From the NCBI RefSeq assembly GCF_000734965.1, contig NZ_JMTB01000085.1, positions 62,001 through 126,000 of the forward strand: a DNA stretch of 64,000 bases. The letters run 5' to 3'. The notes beneath the pieces are model-generated. The model did not search any database. It was not told the DNA's origin and was given only the letters and a program-made list of their open reading frames with translations. This document shows, piece after piece, positions 1-7,704 of the stretch (position 1 is its first letter; each line of letters starts with the position of its first letter). The DNA is from Trabulsiella guamensis ATCC 49490 (GTDB lineage: Bacteria > Pseudomonadota > Gammaproteobacteria > Enterobacterales > Enterobacteriaceae). The translations under genes and the position numbers were made by a program.

Positions 1-636
1 CCGTGGCGCGCCACGTTCTGGTGTGATGACCACAGGCACGATCTCATCACGAAAACGGCCGGAGTCGATCGCCTGTCTGGCTTTTTGTTGCGAACTGAGG
101 GCCCAGGCATCCTGGAGCTCGCGGCTGATACCATATTCGCGGGCGAGGTTTTCCGCCGTGACACCCATGTGATAATCATTGAACGCATCCCACAGGCCGT
201 CATGCACCAGGCTGTCGATAAGCTGGCTGTTGCCCAGTCGTGCGCCGGTCCGGCTGTCGGTGAGAACATGTGGCGCGCGGCTCATATTCTCCTGCCCGCC
301 AGCGATAACCACATCTGCCTCACCACACTGAATCGCCTGTGTCGCCAGATGTAACGCTTTCAGCCCGGAACCGCAGACGTCGTTGATGGTGATAGCAGAA
401 ACCGTATTGGGCAGGCCGCCTTTAATTGCAGACTGGCGCGCAGGGTTCTGCCCGGTACCGGCCGTCAGGACCTGTCCCAGGATCACTTCATCGATGGTCG
501 AGGGGGCGATTCCGGTACGCTCAACCAGCGCTTTTACTACCACGCTGCCCAGTTCTACCGCAGAATGGCGCGATAGCGCGCCCTGAAAACAGCCGATGGG
601 CGTTCGCAGCGCACCGACGATAACGACATCTTTCAT
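1..636 (-). CDS. yqeF: Acetyl-CoA acetyltransferase (thiolase) YqeF, C-terminus cut by window edge
   Basis: The first 212 codons of a thiolase run off the left edge of the window, so the C-terminal half with the second catalytic Cys is missing. The start is ATG at 636-634 (MKDVVIVGALRTPIG), the usual thiolase N-terminus. The nucleophilic Cys is Cys88 in NDVCGSGLKAL. Thiolases of this group condense two acetyl-CoA to acetoacetyl-CoA or run the reverse cleavage in the cytoplasm. The sequence is very close to what I remember of E. coli YqeF. The next gene inward, at 735, is a LysR regulator on the same strand. In E. coli yqeF lies next to yqeG; here yqeG is about 1.7 kb away, which supports the assignment. 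The physiological role of YqeF is not well established. Confidence 0.9.
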   Translation of the reverse strand, partial: MKDVVIVGALRTPIGCFQGALSRHSAVELGSVVVKALVERTGIAPSTIDEVILGQVLTAGTGQNPARQSAIKGGLPNTVSAITINDVCGSGLKALHLATQAIQCGEADVVIAGGQENMSRAPHVLTDSRTGARLGNSQLIDSLVHDGLWDAFNDYHMGVTAENLAREYGISRELQDAWALSSQQKARQAIDSGRFRDEIVPVVITPERGAPR

Positions 637-734
637 CTCTACCTCAGCGCAAAAAACCTCCATCATAGTAGATGATTGTTATCAACTATTTTCGCAATTG
701 TTTAAAAAAAGTGAGATTTATCACATGTCATCGC

Positions 735-1619
735 TCAGTCTGCCACAGGGGCTGGTGGTAACTGCTGAAAATAGTCCCGCAACCAACTGCCTGCCGCGCC
801 CGGCGGCGACTTCTTGTTCCATAGCAGATCGACCGAAACCGCCCGCGGCCAGCCGGTGACATTCAACATGGTCAGGTTTTTGGTGGTATTAAACTCTTCC
901 ACCAGCGCACAAGGTAACGCGCACCAGCCAAAACCCTGCTCCGCCATACTCAGCAGCATCAGGTAGTTAGGCGCAGACCATACCGGACCGCGCGCAGGCT
1001 GTGGATTATCTTCGAGGTAGGTATTCAGGCGCAGTTCACGCCAGGTATGCAGCTCGTCCCACTCGACGCGGGGTTTTCCCGCCAGCGGGTGCGACGGCGC
1101 GACATAAATAGCCATCCGGGACTGCACCGGCACCCGCGATACAGCGATATCAGTGGGATAGTGCCCGCGCGCTTCAATAAGCCCGATATGCGCCCGTCCC
1201 TTTTCCAGCAGATCGATAACATCCGCATCTTCGCCCACCAGACATTCAAACTCAATGTGCGGAAAACGCTGGTCAAACTGCGACAACAGATCCGCCAGGA
1301 CGGCAGGGTGCAGCGTATCCGAGAGCACAAAGGTGAGCCGCACTTCAGTTTCCCCGGACAGCGACACCGCCAGTTCATCCAGCCGGTTGCTGGCGGTGAG
1401 GATCGCCTGCACGTAACTCAGCACCTGTCGCCCCTGCCCGGTCAGCACGGGCTGGCGGGAAGAACGGTCAAACAACAAAACGCCGAGATCCGCCTCAAGA
1501 TGGGCGATGGCCGTGCTGATGGTCGACTGACTTTTTCGTAGCCGACGGGCTGCCGCAGAGAACGATCCGCACGATACGGTTTCGACAAACGCAGTGAGAG
1601 CTTCCGGTGAGTAGCGCAT
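735..1619 (-). CDS. LysR-family transcriptional regulator
   Basis: A 294-residue protein of normal LysR length. The N-terminal winged helix-turn-helix covers roughly residues 1-60 (SFSAAARRLRKSQSTISTAI is the recognition region) and a substrate-binding domain follows from about residue 90. It is encoded 98 bp behind yqeF on the same strand and divergently from the PACE efflux gene at 1727, with about 107 bp between the two starts. LysR proteins usually control the divergent neighbour and themselves, so the PACE gene is the likeliest target, with yqeF as a possible co-transcribed gene. The inducer is unknown and I do not recognise a specific named orthologue. Confidence 0.85.
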   Translation of the reverse strand: MRYSPEALTAFVETVSCGSFSAAARRLRKSQSTISTAIAHLEADLGVLLFDRSSRQPVLTGQGRQVLSYVQAILTASNRLDELAVSLSGETEVRLTFVLSDTLHPAVLADLLSQFDQRFPHIEFECLVGEDADVIDLLEKGRAHIGLIEARGHYPTDIAVSRVPVQSRMAIYVAPSHPLAGKPRVEWDELHTWRELRLNTYLEDNPQPARGPVWSAPNYLMLLSMAEQGFGWCALPCALVEEFNTTKNLTMLNVTGWPRAVSVDLLWNKKSPPGAAGSWLRDYFQQLPPAPVAD

Positions 1620-1726
1620 AATCTATCTATTTTCTCGATGGAATCTATCTTTTAATTATCATATTTATCAATGAAAATCATCTCCGCCAGCGTACCATTC
1701 ATTTTGAAATAATGAGGTTTAACACT

Positions 1727-2188
1727 ATGCAACATGATGCTCTGCACAGCAGAACGTTACTGGAGCGAATCTTCCATGCCGTTTGCTTTGAAGGCATTGC
1801 GACGGCAATTCTGGCCCCCACCGCCGCCTGGCTGATGCAGCGTTCAGTGGTGGAAATGGGTGGACTGAGTATTCTCCTCGCCACCCTTGCGATGGTCTGG
1901 AACATTATTTATAACGCCGCTTTTGACAAACTGTGGCCTGTGATCCGCGTCGTGCGTACCACACGGGTTCGTGCGTTGCACGCGCTGGGCTTCGAATGCG
2001 GATTTATTATTATCGGCGTGAGCGTGGTGGCGCTGGTGCTCGGCGTGTCTCTGGTACAGGCGTTTATGCTGGAGATGGGTTTCTTCCTGTTCTTCCTGCC
2101 CTATACCATGCTGTACAACTGGATCTACGACGCGCTGCGTCTGCGAGTGATTAAACATCGCCAGAGGCGTATCCCCGTTCAGAATTAA
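1727..2188 (+). CDS. PACE-family efflux transporter
   Basis: A 153-residue integral membrane protein with four predicted transmembrane segments arranged as two tandem bacterial-transmembrane-pair units (about residues 10-60 and 80-140). Conserved features of the PACE (AceI-like) family are visible: RIFHAVCFEGIA in the first helix and the repeated W-N-x-x-Y/F pattern (MVWNIIYNAAFD, MLYNWIYD). Family members export biocides such as chlorhexidine and short-chain diamines by proton antiport across the inner membrane. An in-frame ATG at 1712 exists, but the ATG at 1727 has a GAGG sequence at better spacing and matches the usual length of about 150. It is divergent from the LysR gene, which may regulate it. 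Confidence 0.82.
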   Translation: MQHDALHSRTLLERIFHAVCFEGIATAILAPTAAWLMQRSVVEMGGLSILLATLAMVWNIIYNAAFDKLWPVIRVVRTTRVRALHALGFECGFIIIGVSVVALVLGVSLVQAFMLEMGFFLFFLPYTMLYNWIYDALRLRVIKHRQRRIPVQN

Positions 2189-2194
2189 GCGGTT

Positions 2195-2226
2195 AGAGGA
2201 TCGGCAACGCCCGTTGCCGATCCTCT
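2195..2226. repeat. Perfect inverted repeat after the PACE gene, terminator-like
   Basis: A perfect 14-bp stem (AGAGGATCGGCAAC and its complement) with a 4-nt loop lies 6 bp after the PACE stop codon. No T-tract follows on either strand, so it is not a classical intrinsic terminator. It may stabilise the 3' end of the mRNA or stop transcription with help. Confidence 0.6.
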
Positions 2227-2322
2227 GCATGCGCTTTATACAAAACTATCCGCCCATTCACACCGTCAATTATGGTAAATTGCACTCCGTTTTTTTGGTT
2301 TGATGGTTGATACGTTCGAATA

Positions 2323-3552
2323 ATGTCTAAATTTTGGTCTAAAGAAGAGACGCTCTGGAGTTTTGCCTTATATGGCACTGCTGTGGGCGCAGGCACGCTT
2401 TTCCTGCCCATTCAACTTGGTTCCGCCGGAAGCCTTGTCCTGCTGATTACCGCACTCGTCGCCTGGCCGCTGACGTACTGGCCGCACCGTGCGCTGTGTC
2501 AGTTTATTCTCGCCTCAAACACGCCCGTCAATGCCGGGATCACCGGTGCGGTGAGCCACTACTACGGTAAAAAGATCGGCAGTCTGATCACTGCGCTCTA
2601 TTTCATCGCCTTTTTCGTGGTGGTGCTGATCTACGCTGTCGCTATCACTAACTCGCTCACCGAACAACTGGCCAAACATCAGCCGGTCACGACCACTGTG
2701 CGGGTGATGGTGAGCGCAGGCGTCGTGCTGGTGCTGAATCTGATCTTCCTGATGGGACGTCACATTACACTGAAAGTGATGGGCTTTCTGGTGTTTCCCC
2801 TGATTTCATATTTTCTCTTCCTGTCGATCTGGCTGACCGGCAGCTGGCAACCGACACTGCTGGCGGGCCAGATGGCGTTTAACACACACACGCTGCACCA
2901 GGTCTGGATTTCGATTCCCGTGATGGTTTTTGCTTTTAGCCATACGCCCATTATTTCCACTTTCGCTATCGACCGGCGGGAAAAATATGGCGATCAGGCC
3001 ATGGGTAAATGCAAAAAGATCATGAAGGTGGCGTACCTGATCATCTGTCTGAGCGTGCTTTTCTTTGTGGTGAGCTGTCTGCTGTCGATTCCGGTGAACT
3101 ACATCGAGTCGGCGAAACAGGAAGGCGTCACGATCCTTTCCGCACTGTCGATGATGCCAGACGCCCCCGGCTGGCTGGCGCTGTCGGGGATTATCGTGGC
3201 GGTGGTCGCCATGTCGAAATCGTTTCTCGGCACCTACTTTGGCGTGATTGAAGGTGCCAGCGAAATCGTCAAAACGTCGCTTAATCAGCTTGGCGTGCAT
3301 AAAAGCCGCGCCTTTAACCGCGCGGTTTCTGTCCTGCTGGTTTCAGGGATCACTTTCGTGGTGTGCTGCATCAATCCGAACGCTATTTCGATGATTTACG
3401 CTATCAGCGGGCCGCTTATCGCCATGATTCTGTTTATTATGCCGACGCTTTCTACCTATCTGATCCCATCGCTGAAGCCTTACCGCTCCATAGGCAGCCT
3501 GATTACGCTTATCGTCGGCATTCTCTGCGTGTCGGTGATGTTCTTCGGCTAA
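2323..3552 (+). CDS. yqeG: Amino-acid permease-like inner-membrane transporter YqeG (SdaC/HAAAP family)
   Basis: A 409-residue, highly hydrophobic protein with about eleven transmembrane helices. The N-terminus (SKEETLWSFALYGTAVGAGTLFLPIQLG) has the glycine-rich first helix of the hydroxy/aromatic amino acid permease family, to which the serine transporter SdaC and threonine transporter TdcC belong. Length and sequence agree with E. coli YqeG, which has been linked to serine uptake. The gene stands alone with about 134 bp upstream. In E. coli it is adjacent to yqeF; here a LysR and a PACE gene lie between the two. Confidence 0.88.
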   Translation: MSKFWSKEETLWSFALYGTAVGAGTLFLPIQLGSAGSLVLLITALVAWPLTYWPHRALCQFILASNTPVNAGITGAVSHYYGKKIGSLITALYFIAFFVVVLIYAVAITNSLTEQLAKHQPVTTTVRVMVSAGVVLVLNLIFLMGRHITLKVMGFLVFPLISYFLFLSIWLTGSWQPTLLAGQMAFNTHTLHQVWISIPVMVFAFSHTPIISTFAIDRREKYGDQAMGKCKKIMKVAYLIICLSVLFFVVSCLLSIPVNYIESAKQEGVTILSALSMMPDAPGWLALSGIIVAVVAMSKSFLGTYFGVIEGASEIVKTSLNQLGVHKSRAFNRAVSVLLVSGITFVVCCINPNAISMIYAISGPLIAMILFIMPTLSTYLIPSLKPYRSIGSLITLIVGILCVSVMFFG

Positions 3553-3560
3553 TGTCCGTC

Positions 3561-3581
3561 GTGGCGGTCTCCTGCCGCCAC
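3561..3581. terminator. Short hairpin after yqeG
   Basis: GTGGCGG and CCGCCAC form a 7-bp stem 9 bp after the yqeG stop. There is no T-run, so termination is only possible, not shown. Confidence 0.35.
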
Positions 3582-3679
3582 ACACATCTTCGGTTACACT
3601 CCCTGATACCCACTCCTGCCGTCGGCGCGTTACACTGTCTGCCAGCCGTCTGTCGGTTCACATCCTGAGAGGAGTTACC

Positions 3680-4546
3680 ATGTCGAGCGTGAAAAAATCC
3701 GGTACGTATATTTTGGGCGATCGTGAAGTGTATCGCCTGGGCTATGGCGCAATGCAGCTGGCAGGGCCTGGCGTATTTGGTCCGCCGAAAGATCCGGAAG
3801 TGGCGGTGAAAGTGTTACAGGCGGCAGTGGACGCCGGTGTTAACCATATCGATACCTCTGACTTTTATGGTCCACATGTCACCAACCAGTTGATTCGCAA
3901 GGCACTGCATCCTTATCCGGCGTCGCTGTGCATCGTCACCAAGGTCAGCGCGCGTCGTAATGAGAAAGGCGACTGGATCCCCGCCATGTCACCGGCCGAA
4001 TTGACCCAGGCCGTGGAAGATAACCTGCGCAATCTGGGTTTAGAAGCACTGGAAGTGGTGAATCTGCGCAGTATGCTTGATGTGCATGGCCCGGCGGAAG
4101 GGCCGCTGGAAGAGCCGCTTGATACGCTGATCACGCTGAAGAAACGCGGGCTGATTCGCCATATCGGGCTCAGCAACGTGACGGCAAAACAGGTGGCGGA
4201 TGCGCAGAAAATGACGCCTGTCGCCTGCGTGCAGAACTTCTACAACGTCGCGAATCGTCAGGACGACGCGTTGATTGATGCGCTGGCTGCGCAGAATATC
4301 CCGTACGTGCCGTTCTTCCCGCTCGGCGGCTTTACGCCGTTGCAGTCCGGGGAGCTGAATGAGGTGGCAGAAAAGCTTGGCGCAACCCCGATGCAGGTAG
4401 CGCTGGCGTGGCTGTTGCAGCGTTCGCCGAACATCCTGCTGATTCCGGGGACGTCATCGCTGGGGCATTTGCAGGAAAACCTGGCGGCGGCGGATCTTCA
4501 GTTGCCGGCGTGGGCATTAACCGCGCTGGAAAACATCAAACCGTAA
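3680..4546 (+). CDS. Aldo/keto reductase, YdbC/PdxI-like (pyridoxal reductase family)
   Basis: A 288-residue TIM-barrel oxidoreductase preceded by an AGGAG ribosome site. It shows the aldo-keto reductase tetrad region: Asp and Tyr in HIDTSDFYGPH, Lys in IVTKVSARR, with Asn (VVNLRSM) where many family members have His. The C-terminal GTSSLGHLQEN is the NADPH-binding loop. It is strikingly similar to E. coli YdbC, described as an NADPH-dependent pyridoxal reductase (PdxI), including the long identical stretch around PFFPLGGFTPLQSG. It would reduce pyridoxal to pyridoxine in vitamin B6 salvage, though related aldehydes are possible. It is single-gene and convergent with the LuxR gene; GGCGCTC/GAGCGCC repeats at about 4556-4572 may form a shared terminator. 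Confidence 0.85.
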   Translation: MSSVKKSGTYILGDREVYRLGYGAMQLAGPGVFGPPKDPEVAVKVLQAAVDAGVNHIDTSDFYGPHVTNQLIRKALHPYPASLCIVTKVSARRNEKGDWIPAMSPAELTQAVEDNLRNLGLEALEVVNLRSMLDVHGPAEGPLEEPLDTLITLKKRGLIRHIGLSNVTAKQVADAQKMTPVACVQNFYNVANRQDDALIDALAAQNIPYVPFFPLGGFTPLQSGELNEVAEKLGATPMQVALAWLLQRSPNILLIPGTSSLGHLQENLAAADLQLPAWALTALENIKP

Positions 4547-4560
4547 ACTCAAATGGGCGC

Positions 4561-5163
4561 TCAACTGGCGAGCGCCAGAAACCCGTTCAGGTTTTTATAG
4601 AGCTGCGCGCTGTTGCGAAAGCCGAGCTTGCGGATAGCGCTCATCTTGTGGCCCTGAGCGGTTTTATAGTTAATCTCCAGCTGTTGCGAGGCCCGGTGAA
4701 TGTCCGCGTCCTGCAGCAGTAACCGCAGAATGCTTTTTTCCATTTGCGTGAGGCGCCCACGCTCTGTCGCGGGGGCGCTACCGTGCGGTCGGTGCTGATT
4801 CACCACCAGTTGCAGCAGTGTGTCATGCAGTTGAACCATGCGAACGTTATCCGCAACGATCAGAAAATGATCCAATGACAACAGTTCCGGCACCAGTGTT
4901 TCATGCTGGCGCTTAAGCAGCAGTGCGACCTGCTTTTCAGCAAAACCATCAACATGCTTATTCAGCCAGAGGATCTTTTCGGTAGGCGTATAATCGCTAC
5001 CCAGAAGATTAATAAACAACGGTGCTGTTGGGTAAACCCATAACGCAAATGGCAACTCGGTCATGGAACGGACAAATACCGGTTCGAGGCCAGAATCGGC
5101 AATCGCAGACTGGAGACCGGCACCGGTAAAATCCATGGCACTCCAGACAATAATCTGTTTCAT
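4561..5163 (-). CDS. LuxR-type regulator, MrkI/FimW-like
   Basis: About 200 residues with a C-terminal LuxR-type helix-turn-helix (LTQMEKSILRLLLQDADIHR through SAIRKLGFRNSAQ, about residues 140-195) and an N-terminal region resembling a receiver-like fold without a clear phosphorylation site. Starts upstream at 5172 (ATG) and 5181 (TTG) are also possible; no strong ribosome site decides. It lies 42 bp downstream of the PilZ gene on the same strand, so the two are probably one transcript. This order (PilZ protein then LuxR protein) is that of mrkH-mrkI beside Klebsiella type 3 fimbriae, where both activate the pilin promoter. FimW-like function is an alternative. Confidence 0.75.
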   Translation of the reverse strand: MKQIIVWSAMDFTGAGLQSAIADSGLEPVFVRSMTELPFALWVYPTAPLFINLLGSDYTPTEKILWLNKHVDGFAEKQVALLLKRQHETLVPELLSLDHFLIVADNVRMVQLHDTLLQLVVNQHRPHGSAPATERGRLTQMEKSILRLLLQDADIHRASQQLEINYKTAQGHKMSAIRKLGFRNSAQLYKNLNGFLALAS

Positions 5164-5205
5164 CAATACCATTTCTAACAACAGCGGAAACCACCGCGTC
5201 GGAGA

Positions 5206-5907
5206 CTACAATCGTCGCAGACGCTTCTCTTCAAGGAGTAATTTAACGATGATATTGTCCAGCTTGCGCAGCGTATTCTCGTTCATACGCTTAAACTGAC
5301 ATGAGAGATGAATATAAAATCGCTCATTCTCATCGTCGGCTATTTCTTTTATGCGTTTCACGTTAATGACGTGGAGATCGGAAATCAGCGTTCCGACATC
5401 ACCGAAATCAAAGGCGGCATTACGTAATGTGCTACCGCACAATGAGGCGACGCGCTCGTCGTTTTCTACAATAAGCGCGCAACCGCCGTGGGAAATATCC
5501 TTAACGATATAGTGGTATTTAAGGCCATCATTAAACCTGCCACTACAGTAAAACTGATGTTTATTGGCCAGAAACAGACGTAAATGTTTTCGCCGCTGAG
5601 TGACATTGACTTCCCCGGGAAACGCAACATATAAGCAATTGACGCCCTTGCTGGTTATCGCTTTCGCTTTACCGGTTTTAAAATCGTATTTGGCGTTATA
5701 ATCCTGAATCGTAAAACTTAGCGTGCGTCCCTCTTTGATTAGCTCTTCACTCCACGGGATAAAAAAACCGGCAGAGTCTAACCGCAGAATGCGCGTGGCA
5801 ATGATGCGCGCCTTCGCGCGGACATCAACACGGCTGCCTTTTTTGACAGATTCACGCAATATCGCAATGATTTCAAACAGACCCTGTTTAACCCAGGCAT
5901 CATCCAT
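5206..5907 (-). CDS. PilZ-domain c-di-GMP-responsive regulator, MrkH-like
   Basis: A 233-residue protein from ATG 5907, with an AAGGA site 10 nt upstream; an in-frame start at 5931 is less likely. The N-terminal half matches the YcgR-N type domain. The C-terminal PilZ domain has both c-di-GMP motifs: RRKHLR at about residues 113-118 and DISHGG at about 145-150. The stretch VTQRRKHLR..FYCSGR..KDISHGGCALI is very close to what I remember of MrkH, the c-di-GMP-dependent DNA-binding activator of Klebsiella type 3 fimbriae, also in length. YcgR-type flagellar brake function is the alternative. It is divergent from the pilin gene across about 500 bp, so that promoter is its likely target. Confidence 0.8.
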   Translation of the reverse strand: MDDAWVKQGLFEIIAILRESVKKGSRVDVRAKARIIATRILRLDSAGFFIPWSEELIKEGRTLSFTIQDYNAKYDFKTGKAKAITSKGVNCLYVAFPGEVNVTQRRKHLRLFLANKHQFYCSGRFNDGLKYHYIVKDISHGGCALIVENDERVASLCGSTLRNAAFDFGDVGTLISDLHVINVKRIKEIADDENERFYIHLSCQFKRMNENTLRKLDNIIVKLLLEEKRLRRL

Positions 5908-6404
5908 TTTGTCATTATCCTTTCGATACAAGTATCAGGCACTACTCGTCTGTTCGTGTCATGGAACAAAAAATGAGACAATTAAAGATGTCAAAAAATA
6001 AAGAAAATAACTTCCGCAGGGGAAATAAAATAATCGGCGAGCGGCAAACAGGCGTCACTTATTAGTTAATGGCGGCATAGTAGCAGAAAAAGTCTGCCAC
6101 CATGATTGCTTGTGCCTATCGATCAAGTAACTACGATTGATTTCAATATATTAATAATAATGCGACTGATTATTCTTTCCCGCCATGTCGCAAAATAATC
6201 TGCAAATAAATGCCGTGAATATGCATAAAGTAAAAAATCAGCTTTCATGCCAGGCACAAATCAATAACAGAATCCATTGTATCGGACTATTAATTCTCAA
6301 TAATCAAGTCACCAAAACAATCAATCTAAGAAAATTCTTAATGTAAATTCCTCCCGCCCAATCAGTCCTTCCGGACATTTTCTAAACCAGTACATGGAGT
6401 CAAA
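5908..6404. promoter_or_regulatory. Divergent control region between the MrkH-like gene and the pilin gene
   Basis: About 500 bp of AT-rich DNA with no supported gene. It must hold the promoters for the regulator pair (leftward) and the fimbrial operon (rightward). An interrupted dyad ATCAA-N10-TTGAT lies at 6122-6141, about 265 bp before the pilin start, and is a candidate binding site for the MrkH- or MrkI-like protein. The pilin gene has GGAG at the right spacing. I cannot place the transcription start. Confidence 0.55.
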
Positions 6405-6938
6405 ATGAATAAGATTTTGCTGCCCGCTGCTGCGCTGATCCTGTCAGCAACAGCCATCAACGCCTATGCAGCCAATGGTAAGGTTGAATTCACCGGTGAA
6501 ATCGTGAAATCCACCTGTAACGTGGTTTCTGGCGATCAGGATAAACAAGTTTTCATCGGTAAATACCCGACCACCGCCTTTACTAACGTGGGCGACGTGA
6601 CAGCATCCAAAGCCTTCACTATCAGTCTGGAAAAATGCGAACAGGGCGATTACTCCCTGCGTTTTGACGGCCAGACCGTAGCAGGCAACCCGAATCTACT
6701 GTCTGTCGATCAGGCGAAAGGCGTGGGTATCGAGATCCTCGACAACAACGAGAAAATCATTCCAATCAACCAGAGTGCTGGCAGCGACACCGCCTGGGTC
6801 ACTATCACTCCGTCTGCACAGGACGCCAGCGACGGCACCGCGACCTTTAACCTCAAAGCGCGCTACAAATCTTTCGACAAAGTCGTCGAAGCGGGCACCG
6901 CAAACGCCAACGCCAACTTTACCATCGAATACAGATAA
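6405..6938 (+). CDS. Fimbrial major subunit (type 1 pilin superfamily)
   Basis: A 177-residue secreted pilin. Residues 1-22 are a signal peptide cleaved after AYA. The mature part has the FimA-like fold: GKVEFTGEIVKSTCNV at the N-terminus, two Cys (STCNV and EKCEQ) for the conserved disulfide, and a C-terminal strand ending in an aromatic-rich FTIEYR that the chaperone and next subunit complement. It is the first gene of a chaperone-usher operon (pilin, chaperone, usher, tip protein, EAL protein), and first position plus simple pilin structure point to the major rod subunit. It does not look like MrkA, although the flanking regulators are mrk-like. Confidence 0.88.
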   Translation: MNKILLPAAALILSATAINAYAANGKVEFTGEIVKSTCNVVSGDQDKQVFIGKYPTTAFTNVGDVTASKAFTISLEKCEQGDYSLRFDGQTVAGNPNLLSVDQAKGVGIEILDNNEKIIPINQSAGSDTAWVTITPSAQDASDGTATFNLKARYKSFDKVVEAGTANANANFTIEYR

Positions 6939-6996
6939 GCCACGGACCTGTGAATTCGGACCAGGGATGGTCTGCGCCTTAAACGGGATTGAGTCA

Positions 6997-7683
6997 ATGA
7001 AAAAGCAACTGGCATCATTATTATTTCTTGTGTCTTTACAGGCCCCGGCAGGTATTCAGGTCGATGAAACCCGGGTGATTTATAACGGTAATGAAAAATC
7101 GGCAGCCTTGTCTATCCACAATGACACGGACGAAACCTGGATGGTGCAAACCTGGCTTGATACCGGCGATGCCAGCAAAACGCCGAATAATTTACCGATG
7201 CAAGTGGTTCCCCCCATTCTGAAACTGGCGGGTAATAAAGACGCTATTTTGCGCTTTATCTATTCCGGCAGTGGATTACCCACCGACCGCGAAAGCGTTT
7301 ACTGGATTAATGTTCAGGAAATTCCGCCGTCGGCAAAACAAGAAAACGTGCTGCAAATTGCCGTCAGAACCCGCGTTAAGCTGTTTTATCGCCCGGCGTC
7401 CATTAATACCACGCTGCTGAAAGAGGCACAGTCGCTGCGCTGGCAGAAGCAGGGAAATACACTACGCGTGACCAACAATGGTCCGCTGCATGTGACATTC
7501 GGCGTGGTGACGCTGAAAGGTAATGGCAACAAAACCTGGAAAGTGGATGCGGATATGGTCAAGCCAAACGACACGCTGAGTATTCCGCTGCCTGCGGGCG
7601 CCATCGCGGCAACCAGCCTGTCGTTCACCTTTATCAACGACTACGGCGGTCATACCGACGTTAAAGACGCACGCATTCAATAA
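6997..7683 (+). CDS. Periplasmic fimbrial chaperone
   Basis: From ATG 6997 (MKKQLASLLFLV), a 228-residue protein with a signal peptide of about 19 residues and the two immunoglobulin-like domains of PapD/FimC chaperones. Visible family marks are the early strand VDETRVIYNG, the FYRP segment (RTRVKLFYRP), and the C-terminal FTFINDYGG. It would hold pilin subunits in the periplasm by donor-strand complementation and deliver them to the usher at 7705. The reading frame is open further upstream into the pilin gene, but that part overlaps the pilin coding region and lacks a signal peptide. Confidence 0.88.
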   Translation: MKKQLASLLFLVSLQAPAGIQVDETRVIYNGNEKSAALSIHNDTDETWMVQTWLDTGDASKTPNNLPMQVVPPILKLAGNKDAILRFIYSGSGLPTDRESVYWINVQEIPPSAKQENVLQIAVRTRVKLFYRPASINTTLLKEAQSLRWQKQGNTLRVTNNGPLHVTFGVVTLKGNGNKTWKVDADMVKPNDTLSIPLPAGAIAATSLSFTFINDYGGHTDVKDARIQ

Positions 7684-7704
7684 TTCAGCTTAGGGATGAA
7701 CTCA

